Below are positions 9,321 through 18,647 of a stretch of DNA of 45,963 nucleotides, piece by piece (positions within the stretch are counted from its first letter, which is position 1; each line of letters opens with the position of its first letter). The translations under genes were made by a program, and so were the position numbers. The notes beneath the pieces are model-generated. The model saw nothing but the letters and a program-made list of their open reading frames with translations, made no database searches and was not told the origin of the DNA. The stretch is from an uncultured Granulicella sp. (GTDB lineage Bacteria; Acidobacteriota; Terriglobia; Terriglobales; Acidobacteriaceae), in the NCBI GenBank assembly GCA_937871785.1, contig CALMON010000223.1, positions 29,987 through 75,949 of the forward strand. Direction: 5' to 3'.

Positions 9321-9345
9321 TTGTCGAATCCTGTTGTGCGTCTTG

Positions 9346-9429
9346 CTACTTCGCCAAACCGGACACAGCCGCCGCTACGCTTCGCGCATGGTGGTTATGG
9401 TGTCCGTGGTGATGCCGCAGCCTGCTCAT
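9346..9429 (-). CDS. hisL: Putative his operon leader peptide: MSRLRHHHGHHNHHARSVAAAVSGLAK
   Basis: Manual codon-by-codon translation; 7 His codons within 9 consecutive codons, stop TAG at 9346-9348, upstream of terminator and hisI. Confidence 0.85.
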   Translation of the reverse strand: MSRLRHHHGHHNHHARSVAAAVSGLAK

Positions 9430-9437
9430 TGAGTTCT

Positions 9438-9466
9438 ACGCTACCGTCCTCCGGCGCGGCTGTCAA
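9438..9466 (-). promoter_or_regulatory. Putative sigma70-type promoter of the his operon
   Basis: TTGACA (9461-9466) - 17 bp - TAGCGT (9438-9443) on the minus strand, directly upstream of hisL. Confidence 0.55.
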
Positions 9467-9598
9467 CGTGGGTAGCCGGACGGTAACGAAATTGGAAAAA
9501 CTTTCGTCTCGCGCAAACTTTCTTTCGTCCTCTGGCGCACATGACTGGCGCGCTTTGCATCTCCCTATGAACGGCTACAAGCCGAGGAGATTGCACAA

Positions 9599-9859
9599 AT
9601 GCCAGATATGCGCGTACAAGCCGGAGAAGCTCAGGAAGATCAAGTCACAGCGTCCATCGAGAAGTACACGTCGCAGGTTCCGTCCAGCGTTTACCTGGCC
9701 CTTGCGGGTGCCTCGATTCTTGGTTCAGTTGCTTTCAAAATTGCCAAGAAGGGCGAAGAAGCTCTGTTCGTCGGCCAATGGGTAGCCCCGTTCCTTTTGC
9801 TCGGTATCTATAACAAGATGGTGAAGCAGCATGGCTCCGACGCCGCGACCCGCAGCTAG
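9599..9859 (+). CDS. Small membrane protein, hypothetical
   Basis: 86 aa; SD-like gaggag upstream; central hydrophobic segments. Confidence 0.6.
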   Translation: MPDMRVQAGEAQEDQVTASIEKYTSQVPSSVYLALAGASILGSVAFKIAKKGEEALFVGQWVAPFLLLGIYNKMVKQHGSDAATRS

Positions 9860-9879
9860 GTTTTCTGTTCTGTTGCTCA

Positions 9880-9913
9880 AGCCCACTCGCATCACTTCTG
9901 CGGGTGGGTTTGT
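9880..9913 (+). terminator. Rho-independent terminator
   Basis: CCCACTCGCA...TGCGGGTGGG stem (1 mismatch) followed by TTTGT. Confidence 0.6.
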
Positions 9914-9956
9914 CGTCGGTAACGCCCACGAACCTTGCCGGGCTTGCAAATCATTT

Positions 9957-10628
9957 TTACCGCAGTGCGGGTTCAATCGGCAGGAAAGTGCGCTGACCGT
10001 CCTCCGCCACCGACACCGTGCCTTTCCCGATGTCGTAAATCCAGCCCGAAACCGAAAGCTCCCCCATAGCCATCGCACCTGCGACCGAGGGATGGGTTTT
10101 TAGGTGCTGCAGTTGTAGCAGGACGTTTTCTTCGGTAAGCACCTGTAGCAGGTCGCGCTGCCATTCGCGTTTTTGGTGCAGCGTTTCGGCAACTGTTAGA
10201 GCAGCCTTGGCGTTTGTCAGCCAACTCGTGACGGTGGGCATGGCCTTCACGCTTTCCGGGTGCAGCAGCGCCTTCATCGCGCCGCAATCCGAGTGCCCGC
10301 ACACCACGACGTGCTGCACCTTCAGGCTCTGCACAGCGAACTCAATGACGGCGCTGACACCGCCCAGCATTTCGCCGTAGGCCGGCACCATGTTGCCGAT
10401 GTTGCGGGTTACGAACACCTCTCCCGGTCCGGTCTGCGTGATTTCAATCGGATTGACCCGCGAATCCGCGCAGGCGATAAACAGCGTATGCGGACGCTGC
10501 GCTTCGGCAGCCGCCCGCTGGTACATGGCCTCCTGCGCGGGGTACACCTCGGCGCGAAAACGACGCACGCCTGCCTTCAACTGATCTAAAACCTGTGATC
10601 CGGGACCCGTTTGCATCACGCCCGCCAC
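9957..10628 (-). CDS. Beta-class carbonic anhydrase
   Basis: ACADSRV and CGHSDCGAMKA zinc motifs. Confidence 0.93.
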   Translation of the reverse strand: MAGVMQTGPGSQVLDQLKAGVRRFRAEVYPAQEAMYQRAAAEAQRPHTLFIACADSRVNPIEITQTGPGEVFVTRNIGNMVPAYGEMLGGVSAVIEFAVQSLKVQHVVVCGHSDCGAMKALLHPESVKAMPTVTSWLTNAKAALTVAETLHQKREWQRDLLQVLTEENVLLQLQHLKTHPSVAGAMAMGELSVSGWIYDIGKGTVSVAEDGQRTFLPIEPALR

Positions 10629-11266
10629 TTAATGTTGCAGCCAACGCTGGAGGTCTGGTTGGGCTCCGGGCGGCGGCCTGCGATCACGTCGTCCAGGGCG
10701 CGGCGCAGGTCGACCCCGGTGACCGGGTCGCCGTTGCCGAAATCTCCGCGGCGCGGCCGGCTGCCGTCCAACTGACCGCGATACACCAGCTTCATCTCTG
10801 CGTTGTAAAGAAAGAAGTCGGGCGTGCAGGCGGCGCCATAGCTGCGGGCGACCTCCTGCGTTTCGTCGAGCAGATAGGGAAAGCTCCAGCCGTTGCGCTC
10901 GGCTTGGTCGCGCATGGCGTCGGGGCCGTCCTGTGGGTAGTCGACAAGGTCGTTCGACATCATTGCGGCAATGGCGACCGGCCCGCGGCCGCCGTCAAAG
11001 TAGTCGCGGCCCAGCTGGCCGAGTTCGGCTTCCACATGCTTCACATACGGGCAGTGCGGGCAGACAAACATCACCAGCAGTCCATGCCGGCCTTTGCGCG
11101 AGGTTCCGCCGCCCGGCATCAGGTTCACCTGGTCAGTGGCGTCCTCGTCCCAGGCGAGCTCCGCAATGTCGTCGCGTCCCATCGCTTTGCCGGAAAGCAC
11201 ATCCACCAGCTCAAAAGCCGGCGCTATCGTTCCCAGCCCGACCATCATCGATTCTACGCGCGACAT
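10616..11266 (-). CDS. Thioredoxin-fold (redoxin/AhpC-TSA-like) protein
   Basis: MSRVESMMVGLGTIAPAFELVDVLSGK..., VMFVCPHCPYVKHVEAELGQL, YGAACTPDFFLYN. Confidence 0.85.
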   Translation of the reverse strand: MSRVESMMVGLGTIAPAFELVDVLSGKAMGRDDIAELAWDEDATDQVNLMPGGGTSRKGRHGLLVMFVCPHCPYVKHVEAELGQLGRDYFDGGRGPVAIAAMMSNDLVDYPQDGPDAMRDQAERNGWSFPYLLDETQEVARSYGAACTPDFFLYNAEMKLVYRGQLDGSRPRRGDFGNGDPVTGVDLRRALDDVIAGRRPEPNQTSSVGCNIKWRA

Positions 11267-11458
11267 ATTCCACCTCACCCACTTTTCTGCTCTTCCTATC
11301 ATAGCCATTCACCGCCCTGGCCGCGGCACAGGGGCTATGTCGGCCAGGGGCTTTCCAGCCGCATCGCTTTTGCCGTACAGTGGTGGACAGCCATACTCTC
11401 CGCGGTCCGTCCTCCTGCCTCCGGCCTGTTCGAGATGGTGAAGTGCCCGAGGACCCCC

Positions 11459-14400
11459 ATGCGTTCCACACTCCGCAGCTTCTACGCCATCGCTTCCTCC
11501 CTTTTTCTTCTCATTTTGTTCGCCGCGGGGCCGGTCAGCGGGCAAACCGCTGCTGCCGTGGCGGCCAGCGCCCGGGTTTCCGCGGCTGTGGAACCGGCTC
11601 GGGCCACCCCGCTCAAGGGCCACATTCCCCCGTGGGCGAACGCCGGCAACGATGCTGGGGCCCTTGCCCCCGATACCCACCTCGACAACCTGCATCTGGT
11701 TCTGCAGCGCGCCCCCGCCGTTGAAGCGGCCTTCGACCAGCTGCTGCTCGACCAGCAGAATCCGAACTCGGCGCGATACCACCAGTGGCTCACGCCGCAG
11801 CAGAATGCCGCGCAATACGGCATCGCGCCAGCCGACCTAGCCGCCGTGACCGGGTGGCTGCAAGGGCAAGGGCTTACCGGGGATGATGTCGCCGCCGGAG
11901 GGGTCTTCATCACCTTTTCGGGGCCGGTCTCGGCCGTTCAGAACGCGTTTGGAACGGCGCTGCACAACTTTTCGCACGCGGGTCTTTCCCTGCGGGCACC
12001 CACGCAGGAGCCCTCGGTGCCTTCGGCCATTGCATCGGTTATCGGCGGCATCGTCGGCCTGGACGACAACCGGATGAAGCCGCACAACGTGCACCGCATG
12101 GCGGACGCCAGCGAAGTAGCCGCATACAGCGCGGGAGCTCACCCCGAAGCCAATCTTTCCACCGGAGTGCACGTACTGGCTCCCGGCGACTGGAACCTGA
12201 TCTACGACAGCGCCGCGGCCATCTCCGGAGGGATCACAGGAGCGTCCATCGGCAGCACGAGCCAGCGTGTGCTGATTCTGGATTACGGCGATGTGGCCAC
12301 GGCCGATATCACCTCATTTGAAACGTTTTTCTCGCTCAATGTGAGCACGCAGCCGAACACCATTGTGCTCCCCGGGTCTACCGACCCTGGCCAGGACGGG
12401 ATCAACGGCTGGCAGGGGGAAGGCACTCTCGATATTGAGCGCGTCATCGGTACCGCCCCAGGCGCGGCGATCGACTACTTCGTCGCCGCCAGTTCCAACT
12501 ACACCAACACCTTCGGCCAGCTCCAGTACAACATCTCCACGCTCAACGATCCGATCGTCAGCATGAGCTTCGGTTCGTGTGAGTCAAACTCCAGCTCGTC
12601 GACCGTGACGTCGTTCGACTCGCTTTTTAAAACCGGGGCGGCACAAGGAATTGGCAACTACGTTTCTTCAGGGGATACGGGAGCAGCCGGCTGCGACGCC
12701 AACGGCTCCGCCTCTCCGGCGACGCAGGTGCTTTCGCCAAATGTCGTTTGCTCCAGCAGCTACGCCACCTGCGTGGGAGGAACCGAGTTTTCAGAGGGCA
12801 CGGGCACCGGAACCTACTGGTCGGCGAACAACGGGACGGGTTTCGTATCTGCCCTTAGCTACATCCCGGAAGGCGGCTGGAATGAAGCCGCCTGCACCAC
12901 CACGAACAATGTGACCTCCTGCTCTCCAGCCGCTTCCGGAGGCGGTGTGAGCTCGTCAATCACCAAGCCGACGTACCAGACGGGGACGGGGGTTCCCGCC
13001 GACGGGTACCGCGATACCCCTGACGTATCCTTCTCGGCCGCCGCAGGTCACGACGGCTATATCGTCTGCATTCTGACCGGCAACTGCACCAACGGCCACC
13101 TGTACGTCTTTGGCGGCACCTCCGCCGCGGCGCCTTCGATGGCGGGCGTCGCCGCGCTGGTGAACCAGAAGCTGGGCACCCGGCAGGGAAACCTGAATCC
13201 ACTGCTGTACGGCCTCGCCAACCGGACGACCAGCGTGTTCCACGACGTGACGATCGCCACAAGCGCGGTAAGCAGCTGCGCGGTGGGTGTCCCGTCCTTG
13301 TGCAACAACAGCACGCCCGCGCCAACCAACCTGCTCGGTGGACTTTCCGGGTACCTCCTGACCACCGGGTATGACCAGGTGACCGGGTTGGGCTCGATCG
13401 ACATCGGCAATCTCCTTACGTCTGCCGCGATCAGTCCCACCTCGCTTGTGGTCACGGCGACGCCCAACCCTGGCAGCACGAACTCTCCCATCGCGCTTAC
13501 GGCGACTCTTTCGATCTCTTCGTCGACGATTACGCCAACAGGAACGGTGCAGTTCTATTCGAATAACGTGGCGATCGGCGCCGCCGTAACGATCGCTTCA
13601 AGCAAAGCGACCTTGTCGAACACCTTTACCGCGGCCGGCACCTACAGCATCACGGCGGTGTATTCCGGCGACACGAACTTCGCTACGTCGACGGCGACGG
13701 CCTATTCCCTGGTCATCAATCCCGGCGCGTCCTTCACCCTGACGCCGAGCACGACGACGCTGGCGCTCGTTTCCGGACAGACGACGGGGAACACCTTCGG
13801 GGTCGCGCTGGTCTCAGTCAACAGCTTTGCGGGGACGGTGGCGCTCGGCTGCAGCGTCGCCAATGTGAGCGGCACGGCGGCCGGCACCTGCTCGGTGACG
13901 CCTGCGAGCTCCACACTCGCCGCCGGCGGAAGCAGTCAGCTTGCGGTCGCGGTCAATAGCACCGCCGGAACCGCCGGCGTGCTGAACGTTACAGTGACCG
14001 GCACCAGCGGCGGCACCACGGTGACCTCGGGTGCCGTCAGTGTCACTCTTACAGCACCCGGCTTCACAATCTCGACGACAACTCTGTCGCTCAAGGTTGC
14101 GTCGGGAGCGACCACCGGCAACACCGTTCCGTACACGATCGCTTCGACCAACGGCTTTTCCGGCACCGTCGCCCTTACCTGCAAGCCGGATACGCTGGCC
14201 ACGCCCCAATCCAGCGCCAATACGAGCTGCAGCTTCAGTCCGGCCAGCGTCACCGTGTCTGCAGGCTCGCCGGTAACGTCTACACTCATCCTGACGACGA
14301 CTCTCGGCGCGGGCGGCAGCTTCAACGCTCTTTCGAGCGGCACCGGAACCAGTACAGGGTCAGTGATTGCGGCGACCTCGGCGGCAACGCTTCCGGTGAT

Positions 14401-14950
14401 CGTGACGGCTCCAGGATTCACGCTGGCAGCCTCTCCCGCCACGCTTTCCTTCACGTCGGGGGCCGCGTCCGGCAACAGCGACACCATTACAGTAACGTCC
14501 ACGAACGGCTATGTCGGTGCGGTCGCTCTTACCTGCGCTCTCACTTCCAGCAGCGCGGCTAACCAGCCCACCTGCTCGGTCGCGCCGGCGAGTGTCACGT
14601 TAGCGTCGGGAGGAACGGGAACAGCGGTCGTGACGATCACATCAACCGCCGCGCACAGCGCTGCGCTGCACAATCCGTTCGGAGGCACACTCGGCGCGGG
14701 TAGCGCGGTCTTCGCCGTGCTGCTATGCTTCGCTCCGCTTCGCCGCCGCCGGGTTCTGCGTCCTTTGCTGGCCTGCGTGGCTTTGTTGGGGAGCTTGACT
14801 GCGCTTTCCGGTTGCGGGGGAAGCAAGACACCTGTGACGGTGAGCAGTGCGGGAACCTACACCGTCACTGTCACCGCGAGCGGAACCGCGACCGGAAGCA
14901 CCGTGGCCGCGGCCGGCACCGCGACCACCTTCACCGTCACGATCAACTAA
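11459..14950 (+). CDS. Secreted S53 (sedolisin/kumamolisin) peptidase with Ig-like repeats and hydrophobic/Arg/LSGCGG C-terminal tail
   Basis: Pro-domain (QNPNSARYHQWLTPQQ), GEGTLDIE, GGTSAAAPSMAG; Ig-like GTVQFYSNNVAIG...YSGDTNFATS. Start set at the ATG after GAGGA; the longer ORF start at 10595 is unlikely. Confidence 0.9.
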   Translation: MRSTLRSFYAIASSLFLLILFAAGPVSGQTAAAVAASARVSAAVEPARATPLKGHIPPWANAGNDAGALAPDTHLDNLHLVLQRAPAVEAAFDQLLLDQQNPNSARYHQWLTPQQNAAQYGIAPADLAAVTGWLQGQGLTGDDVAAGGVFITFSGPVSAVQNAFGTALHNFSHAGLSLRAPTQEPSVPSAIASVIGGIVGLDDNRMKPHNVHRMADASEVAAYSAGAHPEANLSTGVHVLAPGDWNLIYDSAAAISGGITGASIGSTSQRVLILDYGDVATADITSFETFFSLNVSTQPNTIVLPGSTDPGQDGINGWQGEGTLDIERVIGTAPGAAIDYFVAASSNYTNTFGQLQYNISTLNDPIVSMSFGSCESNSSSSTVTSFDSLFKTGAAQGIGNYVSSGDTGAAGCDANGSASPATQVLSPNVVCSSSYATCVGGTEFSEGTGTGTYWSANNGTGFVSALSYIPEGGWNEAACTTTNNVTSCSPAASGGGVSSSITKPTYQTGTGVPADGYRDTPDVSFSAAAGHDGYIVCILTGNCTNGHLYVFGGTSAAAPSMAGVAALVNQKLGTRQGNLNPLLYGLANRTTSVFHDVTIATSAVSSCAVGVPSLCNNSTPAPTNLLGGLSGYLLTTGYDQVTGLGSIDIGNLLTSAAISPTSLVVTATPNPGSTNSPIALTATLSISSSTITPTGTVQFYSNNVAIGAAVTIASSKATLSNTFTAAGTYSITAVYSGDTNFATSTATAYSLVINPGASFTLTPSTTTLALVSGQTTGNTFGVALVSVNSFAGTVALGCSVANVSGTAAGTCSVTPASSTLAAGGSSQLAVAVNSTAGTAGVLNVTVTGTSGGTTVTSGAVSVTLTAPGFTISTTTLSLKVASGATTGNTVPYTIASTNGFSGTVALTCKPDTLATPQSSANTSCSFSPASVTVSAGSPVTSTLILTTTLGAGGSFNALSSGTGTSTGSVIAATSAATLPVIVTAPGFTLAASPATLSFTSGAASGNSDTITVTSTNGYVGAVALTCALTSSSAANQPTCSVAPASVTLASGGTGTAVVTITSTAAHSAALHNPFGGTLGAGSAVFAVLLCFAPLRRRRVLRPLLACVALLGSLTALSGCGGSKTPVTVSSAGTYTVTVTASGTATGSTVAAAGTATTFTVTIN

Positions 14951-14962
14951 GGAAGCGGCCAC

Positions 14963-15586
14963 TTGAGGACGAAATCGCCGTCGCCGGACAAAGCCGGACG
15001 TGCCCCGAAGGGGCAGGCTTTGCCGGTGACTGCGGTGCAGGGACTTACCCCGGGCCGGAGGTCTCCCCGGACGCTTGAGGATGCGGGACGGCTGTCGCGC
15101 AGTGCGCTTCCGCTTGGGCCGAACGGGCAGCCGCAATGCCGCTGGTGCACGCTCGAGATCCTCGCGAAGCGTCGCCGCACGTTCTGCTCCGACTACTGCG
15201 TCCATCAGTTTCGCCTGCGCTCCGACCCCGGGTACCTCCGCGACCAGGTGTTCGCGCGCGACAAAGGCATTTGCGCGCTTTGCCAGACCGATACCATGGC
15301 CGCCTACGCCGCGCTCAAGCGGACGCGGGGCTCGAAGCGGACGACGGAGCTCGAGATGTGGGGCCTGCGCTTCATAGGCAGTCGTCGCAGTTTGTGGGAC
15401 GCCGACCACATCCTCCCGGTCGTCGAAGGCGGAGGACAATGTGCTTTGGACAACCTGCGCACCCTTTGCCTGCTGTGCCATCGCGAGGTGACGGCGGAAT
15501 TACGGCTTCGCTTGCGGCTGCGAAGGCTCGCTGGCGGAGGTCCCGCCATTATTCCCGATTCGGTTCTCGTTCCAACTCGAAACTAG
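14963..15586 (+). CDS. HNH endonuclease with N-terminal Zn-ribbon
   Basis: CRWCTLEILAKRRRTFCSDYC; GICALC...LWDADHILPVVEGGGQCALDNLRTLCLLCHREVT. Confidence 0.85.
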   Translation: MRTKSPSPDKAGRAPKGQALPVTAVQGLTPGRRSPRTLEDAGRLSRSALPLGPNGQPQCRWCTLEILAKRRRTFCSDYCVHQFRLRSDPGYLRDQVFARDKGICALCQTDTMAAYAALKRTRGSKRTTELEMWGLRFIGSRRSLWDADHILPVVEGGGQCALDNLRTLCLLCHREVTAELRLRLRLRRLAGGGPAIIPDSVLVPTRN

Positions 15587-15706
15587 AACCGGCCGCGACT
15601 GAGTCTGGCTGCACGGACGACAACTTTCTGCGTGGAACCCTTGTGTATCGCTGTATACTCGAGGTAGAAGACCGGCACAACCAAAATTCTTTCGAAGGCT
15701 TTCCTT

Positions 15707-15871
15707 ATGAAGATGACCACGCGCATCGCGTTTCTCGGCTCCTTGTTTCTTCTTCCCGTCATCGCCCATGCCCAGAACGGCTGCGTGAACTCGCCGGAAT
15801 GCCCTACGGCCGTGCTGGGTCTGGTCGGAGCGGCGGGAGCAGCCTTGTACGCTCGCTTGCGCTCCAGGTAA
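15707..15871 (+). CDS. 54-aa secreted protein with PEP-CTERM-like (PExxPT) sorting signal
   Basis: Manual translation MKMTTRIAFLGSLFLLPVIAHAQNGCVNSPECPTAVLGLVGAAGAALYARLRSR; too short for the ORF track. Confidence 0.75.
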   Translation: MKMTTRIAFLGSLFLLPVIAHAQNGCVNSPECPTAVLGLVGAAGAALYARLRSR

Positions 15872-15889
15872 GGAAAGGCTTCGCTCGGG

Positions 15890-15923
15890 GACTGGCCTGC
15901 CGCTGGCAGGCCAGTCTTTCGTG
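15890..15923 (+). terminator. Strong rho-independent terminator
   Basis: GACTGGCCTGCC-GCT-GGCAGGCCAGTC (perfect 12-bp stem) followed by TTTCGTGTTT. Confidence 0.9.
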
Positions 15924-16055
15924 TTTAGGCGAAGGCGGCATGGCTGCGATACCGGCTTGTCAGAATGCCCATCCACTGTAGACTGATAGTAGTTCCAGAC
16001 GTATAAGAGATGCGCCGCGCGCAGCGCGACAGCAGACGATTTCAGGCGGAAACCG

Positions 16056-18518
16056 GTGCAGAAGAGTTCGTTGATCAGGGCGTTCGAAGTGGGCGCTACC
16101 CCCTACACAATCCTTGCACTTTTCCTGCTGTCGGCGTTAGCGCTCCCGTCCGGGAGCCGACTGCGCGCACAAGCAGCCGGAGGCGGCGGTGGAGCGGCCG
16201 TCGCCGCACCCGCCGGCACCACAGCGGCTCCCGGCCAGTCGACCGGCAACGGTCAGGCGAACACGACGAACGGTAACCGCTCGGCGAACCAGGGGGAAGG
16301 CCGCAATCAGGCGAGAGTCGATCGCGAAGCGGACGCCACTCGTCGTGAAGAAGCGACGGCTGGCGTACAGGATACGCTGACCGAGTTTCAGCAGATGGTG
16401 CAGGATACGACCGGCCGCAGCCTGCCGATTCGCGGCTCTTCGCTATTTGGCGCGCCGCCCTCGACCTTCGCTCCCGTGGAAGATGTTCCAGTGGGCCCCG
16501 GCTACATCATCGGACCGGGCGATGAGCTGCGCATTCAAATGTCGGGCCAGGTGAACCAGGAAAACTCGGTCACCGTCGATCGTACAGGGGCGATCACGCT
16601 GCCCGATCTCGGACAGGTCCACGTCGCCGGGCTGGCGTACGGGCAGTTGCAACCCTTTCTGACGCAGCAGGCTAATCGCCTGTTCCGCAACTTCCAACTG
16701 AGCGTCAATCTTGGTTCGCTGCGCTCCATTCAGGTCTTTGTTCTGGGCGAAGCACGCCGTCCGGGGAGCTACACGATCAGCTCTCTGAGCACCTTGTTGA
16801 ACGCCCTGTTTGCTTCCGGCGGACCTTCAACGCAGGGCAGCGTGCGCGACATCCAGGTCAAGCGTGGCGGCAAAGTTATCGCCCATTTTGACCTGTACGA
16901 TCTCCTGTTGAAGGGGGACAAGACTGGCGACGTGAACCTTGCGACCGGCGACGTCATCTTCATTCCTCCGGTTGGGCCGCAGGTGGCCGTGGTCGGCAGC
17001 GTCAACAGCCCTGCCATTTATGAGTTGAAAGGACCTGCGACCATTAGTCAGGTTCTCACCCTTGCCGGCGGGGAAACCAACGTCGCCGTGCAGGCGGCGG
17101 TGCGGTTGGAACGTATTTACATGCATGCCGAGCGCAGCATCGAAGACGTGCCAGAAGCCGGCGAGGCGACCTACACCGTCCAGAATGGCGACATTCTTTC
17201 GGTTACCTCTATCATCAACCGCTTTCGGGATGCGGTCACGTTGCGTGGCAACGTCGCTAACCCAGGTCGATATGTGTGGCACTCCGGCATGCATATTCTG
17301 GATCTCATTCCGAATCGCGAAGCGTTGATCACCCGAAATTACTGGCGCAAGCGCAACCAGCTCGGCCAGTTAGTGATCGATTACACCGAAGAGGTCACCC
17401 CCGACGCGGAAGGCGCGCTGAAGGCTCATGGCAACACGACGTCGAGTTCCGGTGATGCTCCCAATCTTGGGAGGACGACGACGACCCCAGATGCCGGCGG
17501 CGCTTCCGTAGGCAACGCGCTTACCTCGGACAACAATATTTTCAGCGCCAAGACCGATGTCATCCTTTCGGCTCCAGATATCGACCTCAGCTACGCGGTC
17601 GTGGAGCGCCAAAGTACAGTCGATCTTTCCACCTCGCTGGTGTCCTTCAATCTTGGTAAATTGATTCTGGATGGGGATGCTTCCCAAAACTTGGAGCTGT
17701 TTTCCGGCGATGTGATCACCATCTTCTCGAAGGCGGATCTTCGCGTTCCCACCAACCAGCAGACGCGCTATGTCCGCCTGGAAGGAGAATTCGTCTCCCC
17801 CGGCGTGTATAGCGTAAAAACTGGCGAAACCCTACGCGGGCTGCTCCGGCGCGCTGGTGGATTTACACCCGACGCGTACTTGTATGCCTCGGAATTCACG
17901 CGGGAGTCGACCCGCCGCGTGGAACAACAGCGGCAGCGCGAATACGCCGACCAGCTCGAGGCGCAGATTTCCGCGCAGGTATCGTCAAGCCAGGCACGCG
18001 CCGTCACCCAGACTGACCAACTGGCCTCGCAGGCCTCCGCGGCCGATGCGCAGACAGCCGTGGCGCGGTTGCGGGCGGTCGTTCCCATCGGGCGTATCGT
18101 GCTCAATCTGCGGCCGGACAGCAGTGGACCGGACGCCCTGCCGGACCTCGCCCTCGAAGATGGCGATCGATTCATCGTTCCGCGTATCCCGTCGAACGTA
18201 AATGTGGAAGGCCAGGTGTATAGCGCGAACGCGTTTGTGTTCAATCCCGGCCGAAGGGTGCTTGACTACCTGCGGGAAGCCGGCGGACCAGACCGCAACG
18301 CCGATCGGCGCCGAGCTTATGTTCTGCGCGCCGACGGCTCGGTTATCAGCCGTCAATATAACAACGTGGACCGCGCCTTTATCTATCCAGGCGACACGAT
18401 CGTCATTCCTCCGGTTCTCGATAAACGCGCCGTTCTCCAACGCATCGTCGACATTGCGACGATCGTGGGGCAGCTTGGCTTGGGTATCGGCGCGGTAGCC
18501 ATCGCGGCTCGATACTGA
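16056..18518 (+). CDS. Polysaccharide export outer membrane protein, Wza-like with SLBB domains
   Basis: GPGYIIGPGDELRIQMSGQVNQENSVTVDRTGAITLPDLGQVHVAGL, FVLGEARRPGSYTI and further SLBB repeats; GTG start. Confidence 0.9.
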   Translation: MQKSSLIRAFEVGATPYTILALFLLSALALPSGSRLRAQAAGGGGGAAVAAPAGTTAAPGQSTGNGQANTTNGNRSANQGEGRNQARVDREADATRREEATAGVQDTLTEFQQMVQDTTGRSLPIRGSSLFGAPPSTFAPVEDVPVGPGYIIGPGDELRIQMSGQVNQENSVTVDRTGAITLPDLGQVHVAGLAYGQLQPFLTQQANRLFRNFQLSVNLGSLRSIQVFVLGEARRPGSYTISSLSTLLNALFASGGPSTQGSVRDIQVKRGGKVIAHFDLYDLLLKGDKTGDVNLATGDVIFIPPVGPQVAVVGSVNSPAIYELKGPATISQVLTLAGGETNVAVQAAVRLERIYMHAERSIEDVPEAGEATYTVQNGDILSVTSIINRFRDAVTLRGNVANPGRYVWHSGMHILDLIPNREALITRNYWRKRNQLGQLVIDYTEEVTPDAEGALKAHGNTTSSSGDAPNLGRTTTTPDAGGASVGNALTSDNNIFSAKTDVILSAPDIDLSYAVVERQSTVDLSTSLVSFNLGKLILDGDASQNLELFSGDVITIFSKADLRVPTNQQTRYVRLEGEFVSPGVYSVKTGETLRGLLRRAGGFTPDAYLYASEFTRESTRRVEQQRQREYADQLEAQISAQVSSSQARAVTQTDQLASQASAADAQTAVARLRAVVPIGRIVLNLRPDSSGPDALPDLALEDGDRFIVPRIPSNVNVEGQVYSANAFVFNPGRRVLDYLREAGGPDRNADRRRAYVLRADGSVISRQYNNVDRAFIYPGDTIVIPPVLDKRAVLQRIVDIATIVGQLGLGIGAVAIAARY

Positions 18519-18647
18519 CGCGTTCATGCAGATATAGAGAAGAAATCCTGGCTGGCGCACTTTCCAAAAGCGGCCTGTAAAGATGGGCTCCAACGCGTGT
18601 TTTGCGCTGTGCGCCCACGTGAGCGGAGCAAGAGGTTTCCCGAATCC

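Noticed and set aside
10595-11458. N-terminal 288 codons of the 1451-aa ORF, suggesting a giant fusion protein.
   Set aside because: Antisense to carbonic anhydrase and thioredoxin-like genes; a good SD plus signal peptide at 11459 marks the real start.
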